DNA of 34,311 nucleotides from an uncultured Bacteroidales bacterium (GCA_900319645.1 ONPG01000023.1:1-34311), one strand, 5' to 3'. Counted from the stretch's first letter, positions 6,252 to 15,847 are shown. The notes: generated from the sequence alone by a model not told the origin. Numbers and translations: made by a program.

Positions 6252-7088
6252 GCGTATCTGGTTAGGCGTCAAGCCTGTATGTTTCTTGGTGTACTGACAG
6301 AAGAACGAGGCATTGGGGAACCGCATTTTCTTAGCAATCTCATTCACCGGCAAAGAGGAGTGACGCAGGTGTTTTTTGAGTTCAGCCACCGTCACAAAGG
6401 CAATCCATTCGCTGGCAGACTTGCCGGAGCGTGCTTTGGAGGCCTCGGACAGATATTTGGGAGTGATTCCCAGTTTGGCAGCATGCCACTGCACTTCGCG
6501 CTCGTAGGGATTAAGCTGCATCAGCCGCATAAACTCATGGAAGATATAATCACTCTGGTTCACCGCTTTATGCGCGTTCGGAGACATATACAGCGCGCCA
6601 TCCAGATAATTGAGCACCTCCATAGAGGCTGCAATACAGATAGATTGCTCAATCTGCAAACGGTAGTCGGTCTGCTGCTCGCTCATATGAATAGCAAGAA
6701 TCTCGAAATAGGCATGACACAACCTAACACCGCTCTCAGTCAGATGAATAACAGGGTTCTGCTTGATAAAGTCCTGTTTCTCCCACCATCTGGGCTCGCT
6801 GCGAAAATGATGAACCATCAGTTGGTCAAACAGCGACTCGTGGATGGTCAGCTGATGGAAGCGGAAATCAGAGGAGTGGCTGTACACACCAAAGTCCACA
6901 TCGAGCGCAGGTAATCGCACATACAAATCGTTGGCTGCGACGCGTACCATACGGTGATTTACCTCGACATCGATTGCACCTTCCATACAGAAGAGCACTG
7001 TCATTGAATTTTTCGTGCGAGTGGCAGCATACTCGCGGATCCCCTGCAAATCGTTTGACAATAGGATCGTGGGCGTTGAGTGTGTCAT
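6234..7088 (-). CDS. AraC-family transcriptional regulator
   Basis: 284 residues. The C-terminal 105 residues hold the double helix-turn-helix of the AraC family (VQWHAAKLGITPKYLSEASK, then VNEIAKKMRFPNASFFCQYT and KKHTGLTPNQIRK). The N-terminal part looks like a cupin-type sensor domain (TVLFCMEGAIDVEVNHRMVR...). It should bind DNA as an activator or repressor in response to an unknown small ligand. It is divergent from the DUF4837 lipoprotein gene with a 172-bp gap holding both promoters, so control of its neighbour or itself is possible but not shown. Confidence 0.9.
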   Translation of the reverse strand: MTHSTPTILLSNDLQGIREYAATRTKNSMTVLFCMEGAIDVEVNHRMVRVAANDLYVRLPALDVDFGVYSHSSDFRFHQLTIHESLFDQLMVHHFRSEPRWWEKQDFIKQNPVIHLTESGVRLCHAYFEILAIHMSEQQTDYRLQIEQSICIAASMEVLNYLDGALYMSPNAHKAVNQSDYIFHEFMRLMQLNPYEREVQWHAAKLGITPKYLSEASKARSGKSASEWIAFVTVAELKKHLRHSSLPVNEIAKKMRFPNASFFCQYTKKHTGLTPNQIRKQKHV

Positions 7089-7161
7089 AACTGAAAAAAT
7101 TATTTAATATGAGTATAGTAGAAATATTTAATGAATTAAGATAGATTATACAAATTCGGTG

Positions 7162-7193
7162 CAAAGTTACTATTTTTTTTGTAAATTTGCAAA
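7162..7193 (-). promoter_or_regulatory. Promoter of the AraC gene
   Basis: On the minus strand, TTTGC (7193-7189) and TAACTTTG (7169-7162) stand at the usual distance. The leader to the start at 7088 is about 70 nt and AT-rich. Confidence 0.7.
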
Positions 7194-7208
7194 CTTTTTT
7201 GCATTTTT

Positions 7209-7240
7209 TTTGCACGTGTGAAACATTTTTAGTATTTTTG
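7209..7240 (+). promoter_or_regulatory. Promoter of the DUF4837 lipoprotein gene
   Basis: TTTG at 7209-7212 and TATTTTTG at 7233-7240, 24 bp start to start; the ATG follows at 7261. Confidence 0.7.
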
Positions 7241-7260
7241 CATAAAAATTCAACCAAAAT

Positions 7261-8370
7261 ATGAAAAAAGTCCTTATTATTTTTTCGGCAATTATGTTGT
7301 TAGCCGGATGCGGTAAAAAAGAGCGTTTGCTCACATCAGCGACAGGAACTATTTACGAGTGTCTGGTAGTGATGCCGGATCGTCCATTGAGCGACGCTTC
7401 TCGCGCAGCCATCGAGAACGCGGGCATCAATCGTCCGTCGGGCAGTGCCTACCATGAAGCCATCAGCACAACCTGGGGGCTTGTCAAGAACACCATGGGA
7501 GCAGACATGCCCTGCATGCCTCAGATGGAGCCGTATTTTGTGCTGACGCAGGTTCCGATGGGGCAGTTCGATTCCTATCTCAAGCCCACCCGCAACATTC
7601 TGATTATTGACATCAACCGCGAGAAATACACCACCGTGAAAGCCAAGACGGCACGCGACCAGTGGTCGAAGCCTCAAGCGGTCTATCGCATCCAGGCTCC
7701 TGACGATGAGTCGGTGGTAGCTTACTGGCTGGAGCATGGCGAGGAAGTGCGTAACTGGTTTGTACGCGAGGAGCTGGAGCGCCAGACGCGTTTCTATCGC
7801 GCCAACACCAACAAAGCCGCACGTGCGCGTTTGCAGAAACAGGGTTATGACATGCTTATCCCGGAGGACTACATGCTGATCATGGACACGACGGTAAGGG
7901 TCAGCGAACAACCGGTGAATGTGTTATGGTGTTGCAACTCCAAGGGTTCCATGCGCAGGGACTTGGTGGTGTACAACTACCCCTATACCTCCCAAAGCCA
8001 GTTTGAGAACGCCTCTCTCTGCGCCATGCGTGACGAGGTGCTCGGCCGTATCATCAGCGCACAGGTGGAAGGCAGCCACATGGGAACAGAATACAAGTAT
8101 TTCCCACCTCAGAGCAACAACGTATCGGCTTTGCGTGACAGCGTAGGCGGTTTCTACGCAGTAGAGACACGCGGGTTGTGGAAGATCAAAGACGGCGAAT
8201 CTATGGGTGGTCCGTTTGTCTGCCTGAGCAGGCTGGACCAAGTGAACGGACGCGTAGTGAGCGCCGAGACATTCCTGTTTGCAAGTGGTCAGAAGAAACG
8301 CAATGCTCTCCGCCAGGCGGAGGCCATTCTCTATACCTTGGAGATGCCCAACGAACGCCAACGGAAATAG
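7261..8370 (+). CDS. DUF4837 family lipoprotein
   Basis: 369 residues. The N-terminus (MKKVLIIFSAIMLLAGC) is a lipoprotein signal peptide with lipobox LAGC and the lipidated Cys at residue 17. The mature part begins GKKERLLTSATGTIYECLVV, the layout I associate with DUF4837, a Bacteroidota family of cell-envelope lipoproteins of unknown function. The body has no enzymatic motif that I recognise. It converges on, and overlaps by 40 bp, the pnuC-like gene on the other strand, so the two 3' ends are antisense to each other. Confidence 0.75.
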   Translation: MKKVLIIFSAIMLLAGCGKKERLLTSATGTIYECLVVMPDRPLSDASRAAIENAGINRPSGSAYHEAISTTWGLVKNTMGADMPCMPQMEPYFVLTQVPMGQFDSYLKPTRNILIIDINREKYTTVKAKTARDQWSKPQAVYRIQAPDDESVVAYWLEHGEEVRNWFVREELERQTRFYRANTNKAARARLQKQGYDMLIPEDYMLIMDTTVRVSEQPVNVLWCCNSKGSMRRDLVVYNYPYTSQSQFENASLCAMRDEVLGRIISAQVEGSHMGTEYKYFPPQSNNVSALRDSVGGFYAVETRGLWKIKDGESMGGPFVCLSRLDQVNGRVVSAETFLFASGQKKRNALRQAEAILYTLEMPNERQRK

Positions 8371-8990
8371 CCGTACAGGCAGTTGCAACACCAGAAAACA
8401 TACTGGGCGGTCATACAGTAATCGCCCACGTATATCCACATCAGCGTCGAAGTCACGTCAACCGCCATCCACAGATACCACTGCTCACGATAGGCTTGTA
8501 TCATGAGCAACTGCGCCACGACGGCGGCCAGAGTGGTGAAAGCATCCAGATAGGGTGTGGGATCATCGGTATAGGTAGCAAGCAGCCAGCCTGTTACGCC
8601 CCCGAGGACGACCACCCCTGCCGCGATGCACAGCAACACATAAACCGGCAAAGTGCGCGTAGTGATACGATTGTCGTTCTGCTGATTCACTCTCCGACGC
8701 CATATATAGACGCCGTAGATCATCGTAAAGAAATAATAGACATTGATTGCCACCTCGCCGTACAGATGCGCGCGGAGGCAGATATAGGTATAGGTCAGGA
8801 CCTGTGCGAAACCGAAGACAAACGTGCTGATACGTCCTTGCGCACAAAGGCATACAGAGCATACTCCTAAACAGCCGCTGACCAGGGAAAGCCATTCTCC
8901 GCCGGCGATTCCGAACGTGACGATCTGGATCAGTAGTCCCGTCGCCAGAAAAGCCCACTCGAAAACCTTATTTCTTCTTTCCGACCACAT
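8331..8990 (-). CDS. PnuC-family transporter (nicotinamide riboside type or related)
   Basis: 219 residues and about seven membrane segments, the size and topology of PnuC. The family moves vitamin-like substrates (nicotinamide riboside; PnuT thiamine; PnuX riboflavin) by facilitated diffusion, trapping them by phosphorylation inside. The family region is recognisable in YREQWYLWMAVDVTSTLMWI near the C-terminus and in the TIYGVYIW-like segment (YYFFTMIYGVYIW). The gene overlaps the end of the upstream Ig-like lipoprotein by 23 bp and is probably the last gene of that transcript. No nadR-type kinase or thiamine gene lies next to it, so the substrate cannot be fixed. Confidence 0.8.
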   Translation of the reverse strand: MWSERRNKVFEWAFLATGLLIQIVTFGIAGGEWLSLVSGCLGVCSVCLCAQGRISTFVFGFAQVLTYTYICLRAHLYGEVAINVYYFFTMIYGVYIWRRRVNQQNDNRITTRTLPVYVLLCIAAGVVVLGGVTGWLLATYTDDPTPYLDAFTTLAAVVAQLLMIQAYREQWYLWMAVDVTSTLMWIYVGDYCMTAQYVFWCCNCLYGYFRWRSLGISKV

Positions 8991-10719
8991 TGATCAGTTC
9001 CTTGGGTTTGGAGTTCAACTGCGGAATGAGCGTGTAGTCCCATTCTTCCTCAAAATCCCAATTGGCTTTGGTTTGAACCTTCTGGGAATAGTAATATACC
9101 GGTTCCGGTTGGCGATGATCCTCCCAACTACCGGGTGTCCATTTGCCGTCTCCGTTGAGGTCGATATAGAGACGGAGGTAATAAGTATCGGGTTTGAGAT
9201 GGCGGAAGAATGCTCCATCAGCTGTATGAGGTTTTTCGTGCAGCACTTTGTCTTTTCCGTTGAGCAGTTGGACGCAGATACGCCCATCGAAGGGTTTGAC
9301 GCGTACGCGGAGCGTAGAATAATCCTCTGCGGTTTTCGTTTGCAGTTGGAATTTCTGTTTGTTGTTGGCCACACCATATATGTCCGCCACGGCTCCGCTG
9401 TCCACATGCAGTTCATATTGCTTGCCCTCTGCGAGGTTAGCGAATAAATAGATCCGCATGTCCGTAGTCTGGCAGGTGAAAGTCACGGGACGAAGCACCG
9501 TATCGACTTGCTCAAAGAGGTGGATGGAATCTTTCTCCAGAATGCCAAGCGGCGTGGGCAGAAGGATGGAAAGCGTATCAAAGAGTTCAAAACTCTTGCG
9601 TGCATTGGATTTGAGTTCCAGTTTGCGGTTGCGTTTCTCACGCTCGAGCGCTGCCTTGGCTCGTTCGGTGAGCCGTGGCGCACGCCAAATGGTCCGCAGG
9701 GTGTCGGAATACCACTCCATGTTGTAGAGCGAATCGGTACGCCGGTAACGCGTCTCGAGAACGATGGTGTCCTGGAGGATGGACAAGCTGTCTGTCAGCC
9801 AGAGCGTGACCGTGTCACGCCGGGCGGAGAAAGTGGTCAGGTAATGAATCTCTGTGGAATCGGCTCCCCGAACGGACGGGAAGAGCGCCATACTATCCGG
9901 AGGAGCTGAGAAAAACAACTGGATCATGTGCTGTTTCTCGCGCATGATACGCGCAAGATAGACTTTTCCTTTTTGGTCTTTGGATATCCAGAGAACCACC
10001 GCACTGTCCGGCGGGGTAACGAAGTCGTCGGCAAACGCCATGCTCTCTCCGGGAGTGAGACGGTAATCGCGGCTGATGTCGTCCAGCGCATAAATACGAT
10101 AAGAACCGGCATGCACATTGCCGATACGGAAATGCCCGGTGGAATCGGTTTTAGCAATGCGGGTAAAAGGCAGTTGGGTAAAGGCGGAATCGCTTTTGTC
10201 ACGATGAATACCCGCCAGCATGCCGTAAACCGGGTTGAGGTCCTCGGCGTTGATCACGATACCCTCTATCTCTAAGGTGTCTATCTCGGGTCCGGTGGAG
10301 AAAGCGAAGGAATAGTTGTGCGCAGGGTTTTTCTCGGTGTAATCACAGACCGCTGCTCCGAAATCAAGGGTATAGGTCGTGCTGTCAGCCAGAGGTTCCT
10401 CGAAGGTAATGAGCAGCCTTTTGCCACGCACTTTGACCACCGGGGGTTTCTGTTGCGGAGGGGACATCATCAGGTTCTGGCTTACATTGTCTAACTGCAG
10501 ATACTCATTGAAAAGCACTTCGATGTGCGAGCCGTGGAAATCCACGGCTCCATTCTCGGGTTCGGACTTGACCGCAAACGGCGGAATGGAATCCCTGGGT
10601 CCTCCCTGGGGTCCTGTTCCGCGGTTGGCACAACTATTGAAAGTACCAAGGGACAAAATACCAAGTACAAAGACCCAAAGAACCAGCGGGAACCATCTAT
10701 GTCGTTTCGTATCAGCCAT
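8968..10719 (-). CDS. Ig-like (SbsA/Big_5 type) domain lipoprotein
   Basis: 583 residues from the ATG at 10719; an ATG at 10743 would add eight residues but overlaps the upstream gene. A hydrophobic signal ends in TFNSC, a lipobox-like site for lipidation. The next 100 residues (IPPFAVKSEPENGAVDFHGS, then IEVLFNEYLQLDN and the FSFAFSTG-like end YSFAFSTGPEIDT) form a bacterial Ig-like SbsA fold. After it come carboxypeptidase-regulatory-like beta segments (ADSTGHFRIGNVHAGSYRIY) and a C-terminal part ending VVGKKK. It is likely an outer-envelope lipoprotein. This family is common in Bacteroidota and has no assigned reaction. Confidence 0.8.
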   Translation of the reverse strand: MADTKRHRWFPLVLWVFVLGILSLGTFNSCANRGTGPQGGPRDSIPPFAVKSEPENGAVDFHGSHIEVLFNEYLQLDNVSQNLMMSPPQQKPPVVKVRGKRLLITFEEPLADSTTYTLDFGAAVCDYTEKNPAHNYSFAFSTGPEIDTLEIEGIVINAEDLNPVYGMLAGIHRDKSDSAFTQLPFTRIAKTDSTGHFRIGNVHAGSYRIYALDDISRDYRLTPGESMAFADDFVTPPDSAVVLWISKDQKGKVYLARIMREKQHMIQLFFSAPPDSMALFPSVRGADSTEIHYLTTFSARRDTVTLWLTDSLSILQDTIVLETRYRRTDSLYNMEWYSDTLRTIWRAPRLTERAKAALEREKRNRKLELKSNARKSFELFDTLSILLPTPLGILEKDSIHLFEQVDTVLRPVTFTCQTTDMRIYLFANLAEGKQYELHVDSGAVADIYGVANNKQKFQLQTKTAEDYSTLRVRVKPFDGRICVQLLNGKDKVLHEKPHTADGAFFRHLKPDTYYLRLYIDLNGDGKWTPGSWEDHRQPEPVYYYSQKVQTKANWDFEEEWDYTLIPQLNSKPKELINVVGKKK

Positions 10720-10723
10720 ATAC

Positions 10724-11368
10724 TTAGAGAGGAAGGAGTTCATATCCTTGTTGTTGCAGCCATTCTATCGCGTGGGGAAGAACCGCCAACATGCGTTCGT
10801 TGGACTTGAGCGAATCATGGAAATTGATGATCGAGCCGGGCGAAGTCATCCGTTTGATCTTCGCCAGCATTTCGTCCGGCGTAACCGACTTGTCGTAATC
10901 GCGCGTGAGCACATCCCAATAGATGAGCCGGTACCCCATCCTATGCAATGCGCGGCGTTGCCAAAGCCAGGCTTTGCCGTAAGGAGGACGGAATAATGGA
11001 CGATTTGACGATTGATTGAACGATTGAGAGATGGCCTCCTGACATTTTTGGACGTTAGCCAGATATTCTGTTTGGGAATAGCGAATTCCTTTGAGGTGGT
11101 TGTAGGTATGATTGCCCACGGAGTGTCCGGCTTCTACTACCCGTCGGAAGACATCGGGGTGCTTGTCGATATTCTCCCCCACCATAAAGAAGGTAGCCTT
11201 TACCTGATATCGGTCAAGGATCTCCAGCACGCGTGGTGTGACCTCGGGAATGGGTCCGTCGTCGAAGGTGAGATAGACAACTCCCCTTCGCCCGGGAACG
11301 GACGAAGGGAGAGTGAATGTACCGTAAGGGTACAAGTGTTGCGCGATATGTCGCAGGGTGTTTACCAT
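10724..11368 (-). CDS. Polysaccharide deacetylase (NodB homology domain)
   Basis: 214 residues, a single NodB domain. Motif 1 is TFDDGP with the metal-binding and base aspartates, motif 2 is HSVGNHTYNH (metal histidines), motif 3 RPPYG, then WDVLTRDYD and IINFHDS, which carries the catalytic His. Such enzymes remove acetyl groups from N-acetylglucosamine units of peptidoglycan or other polysaccharides. No signal peptide is evident. The stretch SQSFNQSSN between motifs 2 and 3 is encoded by simple repeats (GATTTGACGATTGATTGAAC on the plus strand), an odd low-complexity insert. The start overlaps the end of the upstream ROK gene by 7 bp. Confidence 0.92.
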   Translation of the reverse strand: MVNTLRHIAQHLYPYGTFTLPSSVPGRRGVVYLTFDDGPIPEVTPRVLEILDRYQVKATFFMVGENIDKHPDVFRRVVEAGHSVGNHTYNHLKGIRYSQTEYLANVQKCQEAISQSFNQSSNRPLFRPPYGKAWLWQRRALHRMGYRLIYWDVLTRDYDKSVTPDEMLAKIKRMTSPGSIINFHDSLKSNERMLAVLPHAIEWLQQQGYELLPL

Positions 11369-12318
11369 GCGAGGGACGAAGCGCCAAGGATCGCCGCGTC
11401 GGAATCTTTGAGTACGGATACCGAAACAGGTATTTTACCTTTCCATATCGGCATCAGGTTGTCCTCCATCGACTCGCGGATAGGATCCATGATCCAGTGT
11501 CCGGCTTTGGTGAGTCCGCCGAAGAGGATGATAGCCTCGGGCGAAGAGAAATGGACGTAATCCGCCAGTTTTTCGCCGAGGAGACGTCCTGTATAATCAA
11601 AGATCTGCTTGGCCACGAGGTCGCCTTTCTCAGCGGCGTCGAACACATCCTTGGAGGTGATATGGTCGATGTCCTCCACCTGACGGAGGAGTGTCGGCTG
11701 GGTAGTGGCGGTCACAATCTCTTTAGCGGTACGCGCCACACCCGTGGCAGAAGCGTACGCCTCGATGCAGCCACGCTGACCACAACCGCAGAGACGTCCG
11801 TTGCCGGAATGGTCCACCTTGCAGTGACCGAGTTCTCCGGCGAAGCCGTCATGACCGTAGAGCAGTTTGCCATCGATGACGATACCCGATCCTACGCCGG
11901 TTCCGAGGGTGATGACGATGAAGTTCTTCATGCCACGCGCCGAGCCGTAGATCATCTCTCCCTGTGCAGCCGCGTTAGCGTCATTGGTGATGGTACATTT
12001 GATACCCATCCGCTCGCTGATGAGTTTGGCGAAGGGCACTACCCCTTTCCACGGGAGGTTGGGAGCCTGCTCGATGCAGCCCGAATAGAAATTGCCATTC
12101 GGTGCACCGCAACCGATGCCCACCACGTCGCTGAGCTGGATACCCTCGTCCGCCACCAGACGTTTGAGACCGTCGCACAGCACATCGCAATAATTATCAA
12201 TATCAGGATATTGCTGTGTGGGGATTGAGTTACTGCGAAGAACCTGTCCGTCTTCGTTAACCAGACCGAATTTGGTGCCTGTGCCACCGAGGTCGATACC
12301 TAAAGCGTACTTTTTCAT
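11362..12318 (-). CDS. ROK-family sugar kinase (glucokinase-like)
   Basis: 318 residues from MKKYALGIDLGGTGTKFG at 12318; an earlier in-frame ATG at 12348 would overlap the transporter stop. The ATP-binding motif DLGGTGTK, the catalytic region ITNDANAAAQGE, the ROK signature (GELGHCKV) and the zinc-binding CGCGQRGCIEAYAS are all present. It should phosphorylate glucose or a related hexose at C6 with ATP. It follows the FucP-type transporter with a 26-bp gap, giving an uptake-plus-phosphorylation pair. Exact sugar preference (glucose, mannose or GlcNAc) is not readable. Confidence 0.9.
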   Translation of the reverse strand: MKKYALGIDLGGTGTKFGLVNEDGQVLRSNSIPTQQYPDIDNYCDVLCDGLKRLVADEGIQLSDVVGIGCGAPNGNFYSGCIEQAPNLPWKGVVPFAKLISERMGIKCTITNDANAAAQGEMIYGSARGMKNFIVITLGTGVGSGIVIDGKLLYGHDGFAGELGHCKVDHSGNGRLCGCGQRGCIEAYASATGVARTAKEIVTATTQPTLLRQVEDIDHITSKDVFDAAEKGDLVAKQIFDYTGRLLGEKLADYVHFSSPEAIILFGGLTKAGHWIMDPIRESMEDNLMPIWKGKIPVSVSVLKDSDAAILGASSLAW

Positions 12319-12344
12319 GTTATTATGAGTTAAAAAAATATGAA

Positions 12345-13598
12345 TCAATCTACTTTGATGTCTTTATTGACATTCTTGCTTCCGAAGATGGCATACCAGA
12401 GGATGTACGCCACGCTAATCACGGGCACAACATAGCTGAGCAGACAGTTGTGAGCTGCAATCAAACTCTGGATCTGCGGAACAATACCTCCGCCGACCAC
12501 CATCATCATAAAGATACCGGACGCTTTAGCGGTGTATTTGCCAAGTCCCTCTGTAGCCATATTGAAGATAGAAGTCCACATGACCGAAGTGCAGAGACCG
12601 CAGAGAACGAGGAGCGTGGAAGCGAGAGGGACGTTGATGACCTGACCTTGTACGAAGGTCTTCGCCATGATACTATCGCCAATGAGCATGGCAGCAACCA
12701 TGAGCGTGATAGCTCCAGTCGCCACCCACATCACCATCGTGCGGCTGCTGATCTTGCCTCCGACCGCTGAACCGATAAAACGTCCTATAAGCATAAGAAT
12801 CCAGTAACGTCCGGCTATCAGACCTGCGGCTGCGAAGCCGATTCGCGGGGTGAGGTAACTGATGAGCGTAGCAGGAATACCGATTTCCACGCCGACGTAG
12901 AAGAAGATTGCGATGACGCCGAGAGTGAGGTGGCGGAAGGACCACGGGCTGCGCTCGTATGTGATTTGCTGACCGGCTCCGGCAGGTTCGGCAAGAGGAG
13001 TCAGGCGGATGACCAGATAGATCACGGCAAAGACAGCCATGGCGATATAGAGCACTACATTGACATCGTCAATCTCCTTGCCTGCAAGGCTCTCGCCAAC
13101 TATAGCCCCGACGAGCATCGGGGTCAATGCGCCTGAGAGCGAGTTGAGCGTACCACCCACGAGGTTGAGCTGGTTACCACGGTTGCCGCCGCCTCCGAGG
13201 AGGTTGAGCATCGGGTTCACAACGGTGTTGAGCATACATACGCAAAAACCACCGAGGAGTGCGCCGCACAGATAAACATAGAAATTATCAAACACGCCGC
13301 TTAACCATTGAACGGCTATTCCGATGAATCCGAGGAAGATGGCGGTCAGAGCTGTTTTCTTATAGCCTTTTTTGGCAAGAAAATTACCCGCAGGAATACC
13401 CATAATGAGGTACGCAAGGAAATTGAAGAGGTTACCTAACATACCCATTCGCTCGGCTTGCGCCGGGTCTTCAAACGAAGCGCCCCATATCTTGCCGACG
13501 GGAGCCGCGAGGTTGGTGACAAACGAGATCATCGCATAGAGAAACATCATAGCGACGATCGTGATGATGGTCAATGAATTGTTTTGTTTTGATTCCAT
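12345..13598 (-). CDS. FucP/GluP-type MFS sugar:H+ symporter
   Basis: 417 residues with about twelve hydrophobic segments. The N-terminal half has AYLIMGIPAGNFLAKKGYKK, the A-motif region of the FucP family (PxGxLxxKxGYKK), and AVNPMLN-like TVVNPMLNLLG. These inner-membrane symporters import glucose, galactose or fucose. The ROK kinase directly downstream suggests an imported hexose that is phosphorylated on entry. There is no clear TAnnTTTG promoter in the 75 bp upstream, where two short hairpins are found. Confidence 0.88.
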   Translation of the reverse strand: MESKQNNSLTIITIVAMMFLYAMISFVTNLAAPVGKIWGASFEDPAQAERMGMLGNLFNFLAYLIMGIPAGNFLAKKGYKKTALTAIFLGFIGIAVQWLSGVFDNFYVYLCGALLGGFCVCMLNTVVNPMLNLLGGGGNRGNQLNLVGGTLNSLSGALTPMLVGAIVGESLAGKEIDDVNVVLYIAMAVFAVIYLVIRLTPLAEPAGAGQQITYERSPWSFRHLTLGVIAIFFYVGVEIGIPATLISYLTPRIGFAAAGLIAGRYWILMLIGRFIGSAVGGKISSRTMVMWVATGAITLMVAAMLIGDSIMAKTFVQGQVINVPLASTLLVLCGLCTSVMWTSIFNMATEGLGKYTAKASGIFMMMVVGGGIVPQIQSLIAAHNCLLSYVVPVISVAYILWYAIFGSKNVNKDIKVD

Positions 13599-13622
13599 GA
13601 TATGAATATTTTTGTTAAAATG

Positions 13623-13667
13623 GTTTGCTACGCAAACGTTAAAGGGTTAAAATGGTCGCTGTGCGAC
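13623..13667. repeat. Two short hairpins between the peptidase and transporter genes
   Basis: GTTTGC-TAC-GCAAAC (13623-13637) and GTCGC-TGT-GCGAC (13655-13667) are perfect stems with three-base loops. They lie in the 74 bp between the end of the peptidase gene and the transporter start, in the same direction. They resemble, in style, the triloop hairpins of the accessory island, though they lack the AT-NNN-AT closure. Confidence 0.5.
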
Positions 13668-13672
13668 GGTAG

Positions 13673-15757
13673 TTACAAGTTCTTTTCCAGGAACAGGAGG
13701 ACGCGGGTGTGCATGTGGGCGGCGTTGTTGCCTTTCTTGAGGAAATGATTGTCGTCCGGATAGAGTTGCATCTCAAACTGTTTGTCCGCGCGCACGAGTG
13801 CGTCGATATACTGCATCGTGTGCTGGACGTGCACATTGTCGTCGGCTGTTCCGTGAATGATGAGCACGGCTCCTGTGAGGTCCGCCGCATGGTTGAGGAG
13901 TGAGGCGTTACTGTATCCGAACTCATTCACCTGGGGACGGCGCATATACCGCTCGGTATAAGCGGAGTCGTAGAGCCTCCAATCGGTCACAGGCGCTATG
14001 GCGATGCCGGCTTTGAAGGGATGTCCCTTGGTGGACATGGTCATCAGGGTCTCATATCCTCCGTAACTCCAACCGAGGACAGCCATCCTTTCGGCATCGA
14101 TGTCGTCGCGGCGTCCGATGAAGTTCGCCGCTGCGATGAGGTCTTGCGCCTCTTTGATACCAAGGTTCATATAGGTCTCGTTGCGCCATTCGCGTCCTCG
14201 GCAATCACATCCGCGGCTGTCCACGATGAGCACGGCATAGCCGGCTTCCACCAAGGCGTACTCAAAGCGTTTGCGCCAGCGATTGAGCACACGCTGGCTC
14301 TGCGGCCCCGAGTAGTGCATGAGGACGAGGGGCAGTTGGCTTTGGGCGGTTGGCTTGGGGGAGTTGGGGAGAAGGAGCATCGCCTCCAGTTCCTGACCGT
14401 TGGCATTGGGGATGCGCATCAGTTGGGGTTCGGGGAGGTGGTGTGCCTGCCATGCCTCCGCCAAGGAATCGTTGGAAAGCAGCACTTTACCATTCGTCAA
14501 GCCCTTTGCACCCTTCAGGTCATAGGCCGTATATTGGTTAGGGGTTGTGAACGAGTGGAAGCAGACGATGACCCGTTTGGCGTCGCGGCTGAACCGCGCG
14601 GAGTGGAAACCATCGGCGGTGGTCAGTTGGGTTATTTGCCCGTTCTTGATACTCACGGCGTAGAGTTGCCGCGTAGCGGGCGTAGGCGCAGCCTGGTAAT
14701 AGAGCGTCTGGGTCTTCTCGTCCACGGCGTAGAGGGCTGTCACGTCGGTCGATTCCGGCGTGAGGGCTTTGAGTTGGCTTCCCTGGGCGTTGTAGAGATA
14801 GGCGCGACGCCATCCTTCCTGCTCGCTGAGGACAACAAAACGTCCGTCGGAGAGCCACTTCCACTCGTCGAAGAGACTGTAGTCGATGAAATATTTCTTG
14901 CTGCTCTCTTCGTAGAGAGGATGTGAGACGGTGGATTTCGGGTTGCAGGCAAAGACCTCCATCTTGGTCTGGTCGCGGTTGAGACGTAGCACTAACAGCG
15001 CATCGTTGGTCCATCTCAGACGGGGGAAGTAGTAATCATTGGAGGTTGTTGATTGCTGATTGCCGATTTGCATGGTCTGTATGGCTTTGGTAGCCACGTC
15101 ATAGACGCATACCGATGCTTGTGCGTTGCTGCAACCAGCTTTGGGATAGCGGAGGCTCTCGCTACTCACATACTGCGGATAGGCTTTCGTGGTTTGCTCG
15201 TCTTCCGGCTGTTCCTTGTCCAGATAGAGGTCCCAACTGAAGGCCGGCACTTCGGTCTCGTCGAGGCGAACGAACGCCAGTTTCTTGGAATCGGGCGACC
15301 ATGCAAAGAGAGCGGTTGTACCGAACTCCTCCTCGTAGAGCCAATCGGCTACTCCGGAGATGATGTCGGTATTCTCGCTTTTGGAGACCGCCACTTCGGT
15401 TCCGTAATCAAGTTTGTGGATATAGAGGTTGTTCTCCTTGGCAAAGGCGACATAACGTCCGTTGGGACTTATGACTGCGTCGCGCACCTGCCCTAACTGA
15501 AGCCCTGCTCCGAGCTGTTTGCGGGTATGGCGGAGGGTGTCATAGACAAACCAGTCCGCCGTCTTGGAACGACGGAAGACGGTTTGTTCGTTCTCGCACT
15601 CGAGGCGGTAACGCGTGCAGACCTCTTCCTCCTTGGCGGTTTGCACCTGTGCGGGGGGATTCAAAAGGCTGTCCTGCTCCGCCTCGGAGAGGGTGGCAGG
15701 GTTCCATTCGCCGGACAAGATTGTCGGCAGAATACTTAGTATAAGTAACAGTTTCAT
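13673..15757 (-). CDS. Dipeptidyl peptidase IV (S9B family)
   Basis: 694 residues from the ATG at 15757 (MKLLLILSILPTILSG signal peptide). The ATG at 15781 lies in the promoter and is not used. The N-terminal beta-propeller (for example YVAFAKENNLYIHKLDYGTE and TALFAWSPDSKKLAFVRLDE, the DPP4 EExxG region being YEEEFGTT) is followed by the alpha/beta hydrolase with nucleophile Ser in GWSYGGYETL, Asp in HGTADDNVH and His in YPDDNHFL. It should cleave X-Pro or X-Ala dipeptides from peptide N-termini in the periplasm or at the surface. A low-complexity stretch (PKPTAQSQLP) is encoded by G/T-rich repeats. Confidence 0.93.
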   Translation of the reverse strand: MKLLLILSILPTILSGEWNPATLSEAEQDSLLNPPAQVQTAKEEEVCTRYRLECENEQTVFRRSKTADWFVYDTLRHTRKQLGAGLQLGQVRDAVISPNGRYVAFAKENNLYIHKLDYGTEVAVSKSENTDIISGVADWLYEEEFGTTALFAWSPDSKKLAFVRLDETEVPAFSWDLYLDKEQPEDEQTTKAYPQYVSSESLRYPKAGCSNAQASVCVYDVATKAIQTMQIGNQQSTTSNDYYFPRLRWTNDALLVLRLNRDQTKMEVFACNPKSTVSHPLYEESSKKYFIDYSLFDEWKWLSDGRFVVLSEQEGWRRAYLYNAQGSQLKALTPESTDVTALYAVDEKTQTLYYQAAPTPATRQLYAVSIKNGQITQLTTADGFHSARFSRDAKRVIVCFHSFTTPNQYTAYDLKGAKGLTNGKVLLSNDSLAEAWQAHHLPEPQLMRIPNANGQELEAMLLLPNSPKPTAQSQLPLVLMHYSGPQSQRVLNRWRKRFEYALVEAGYAVLIVDSRGCDCRGREWRNETYMNLGIKEAQDLIAAANFIGRRDDIDAERMAVLGWSYGGYETLMTMSTKGHPFKAGIAIAPVTDWRLYDSAYTERYMRRPQVNEFGYSNASLLNHAADLTGAVLIIHGTADDNVHVQHTMQYIDALVRADKQFEMQLYPDDNHFLKKGNNAAHMHTRVLLFLEKNL

Positions 15758-15779
15758 GTTTGTCTCCAAAAAATCGCAC

Positions 15780-15810
15780 AAAGTTACTACAAAAATCGGA
15801 CATATGCAAG
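15780..15810 (-). promoter_or_regulatory. Promoter of the dipeptidyl peptidase gene
   Basis: On the minus strand, TTGCATA starts at 15810 and TAACTTTG is 15787-15780. The transcript would start near 15773, fixing the start codon at 15757. Confidence 0.75.
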
Positions 15811-15847
15811 CAAACGGAGAATTTTTTTTGTTTTTTGTTCATCTTTC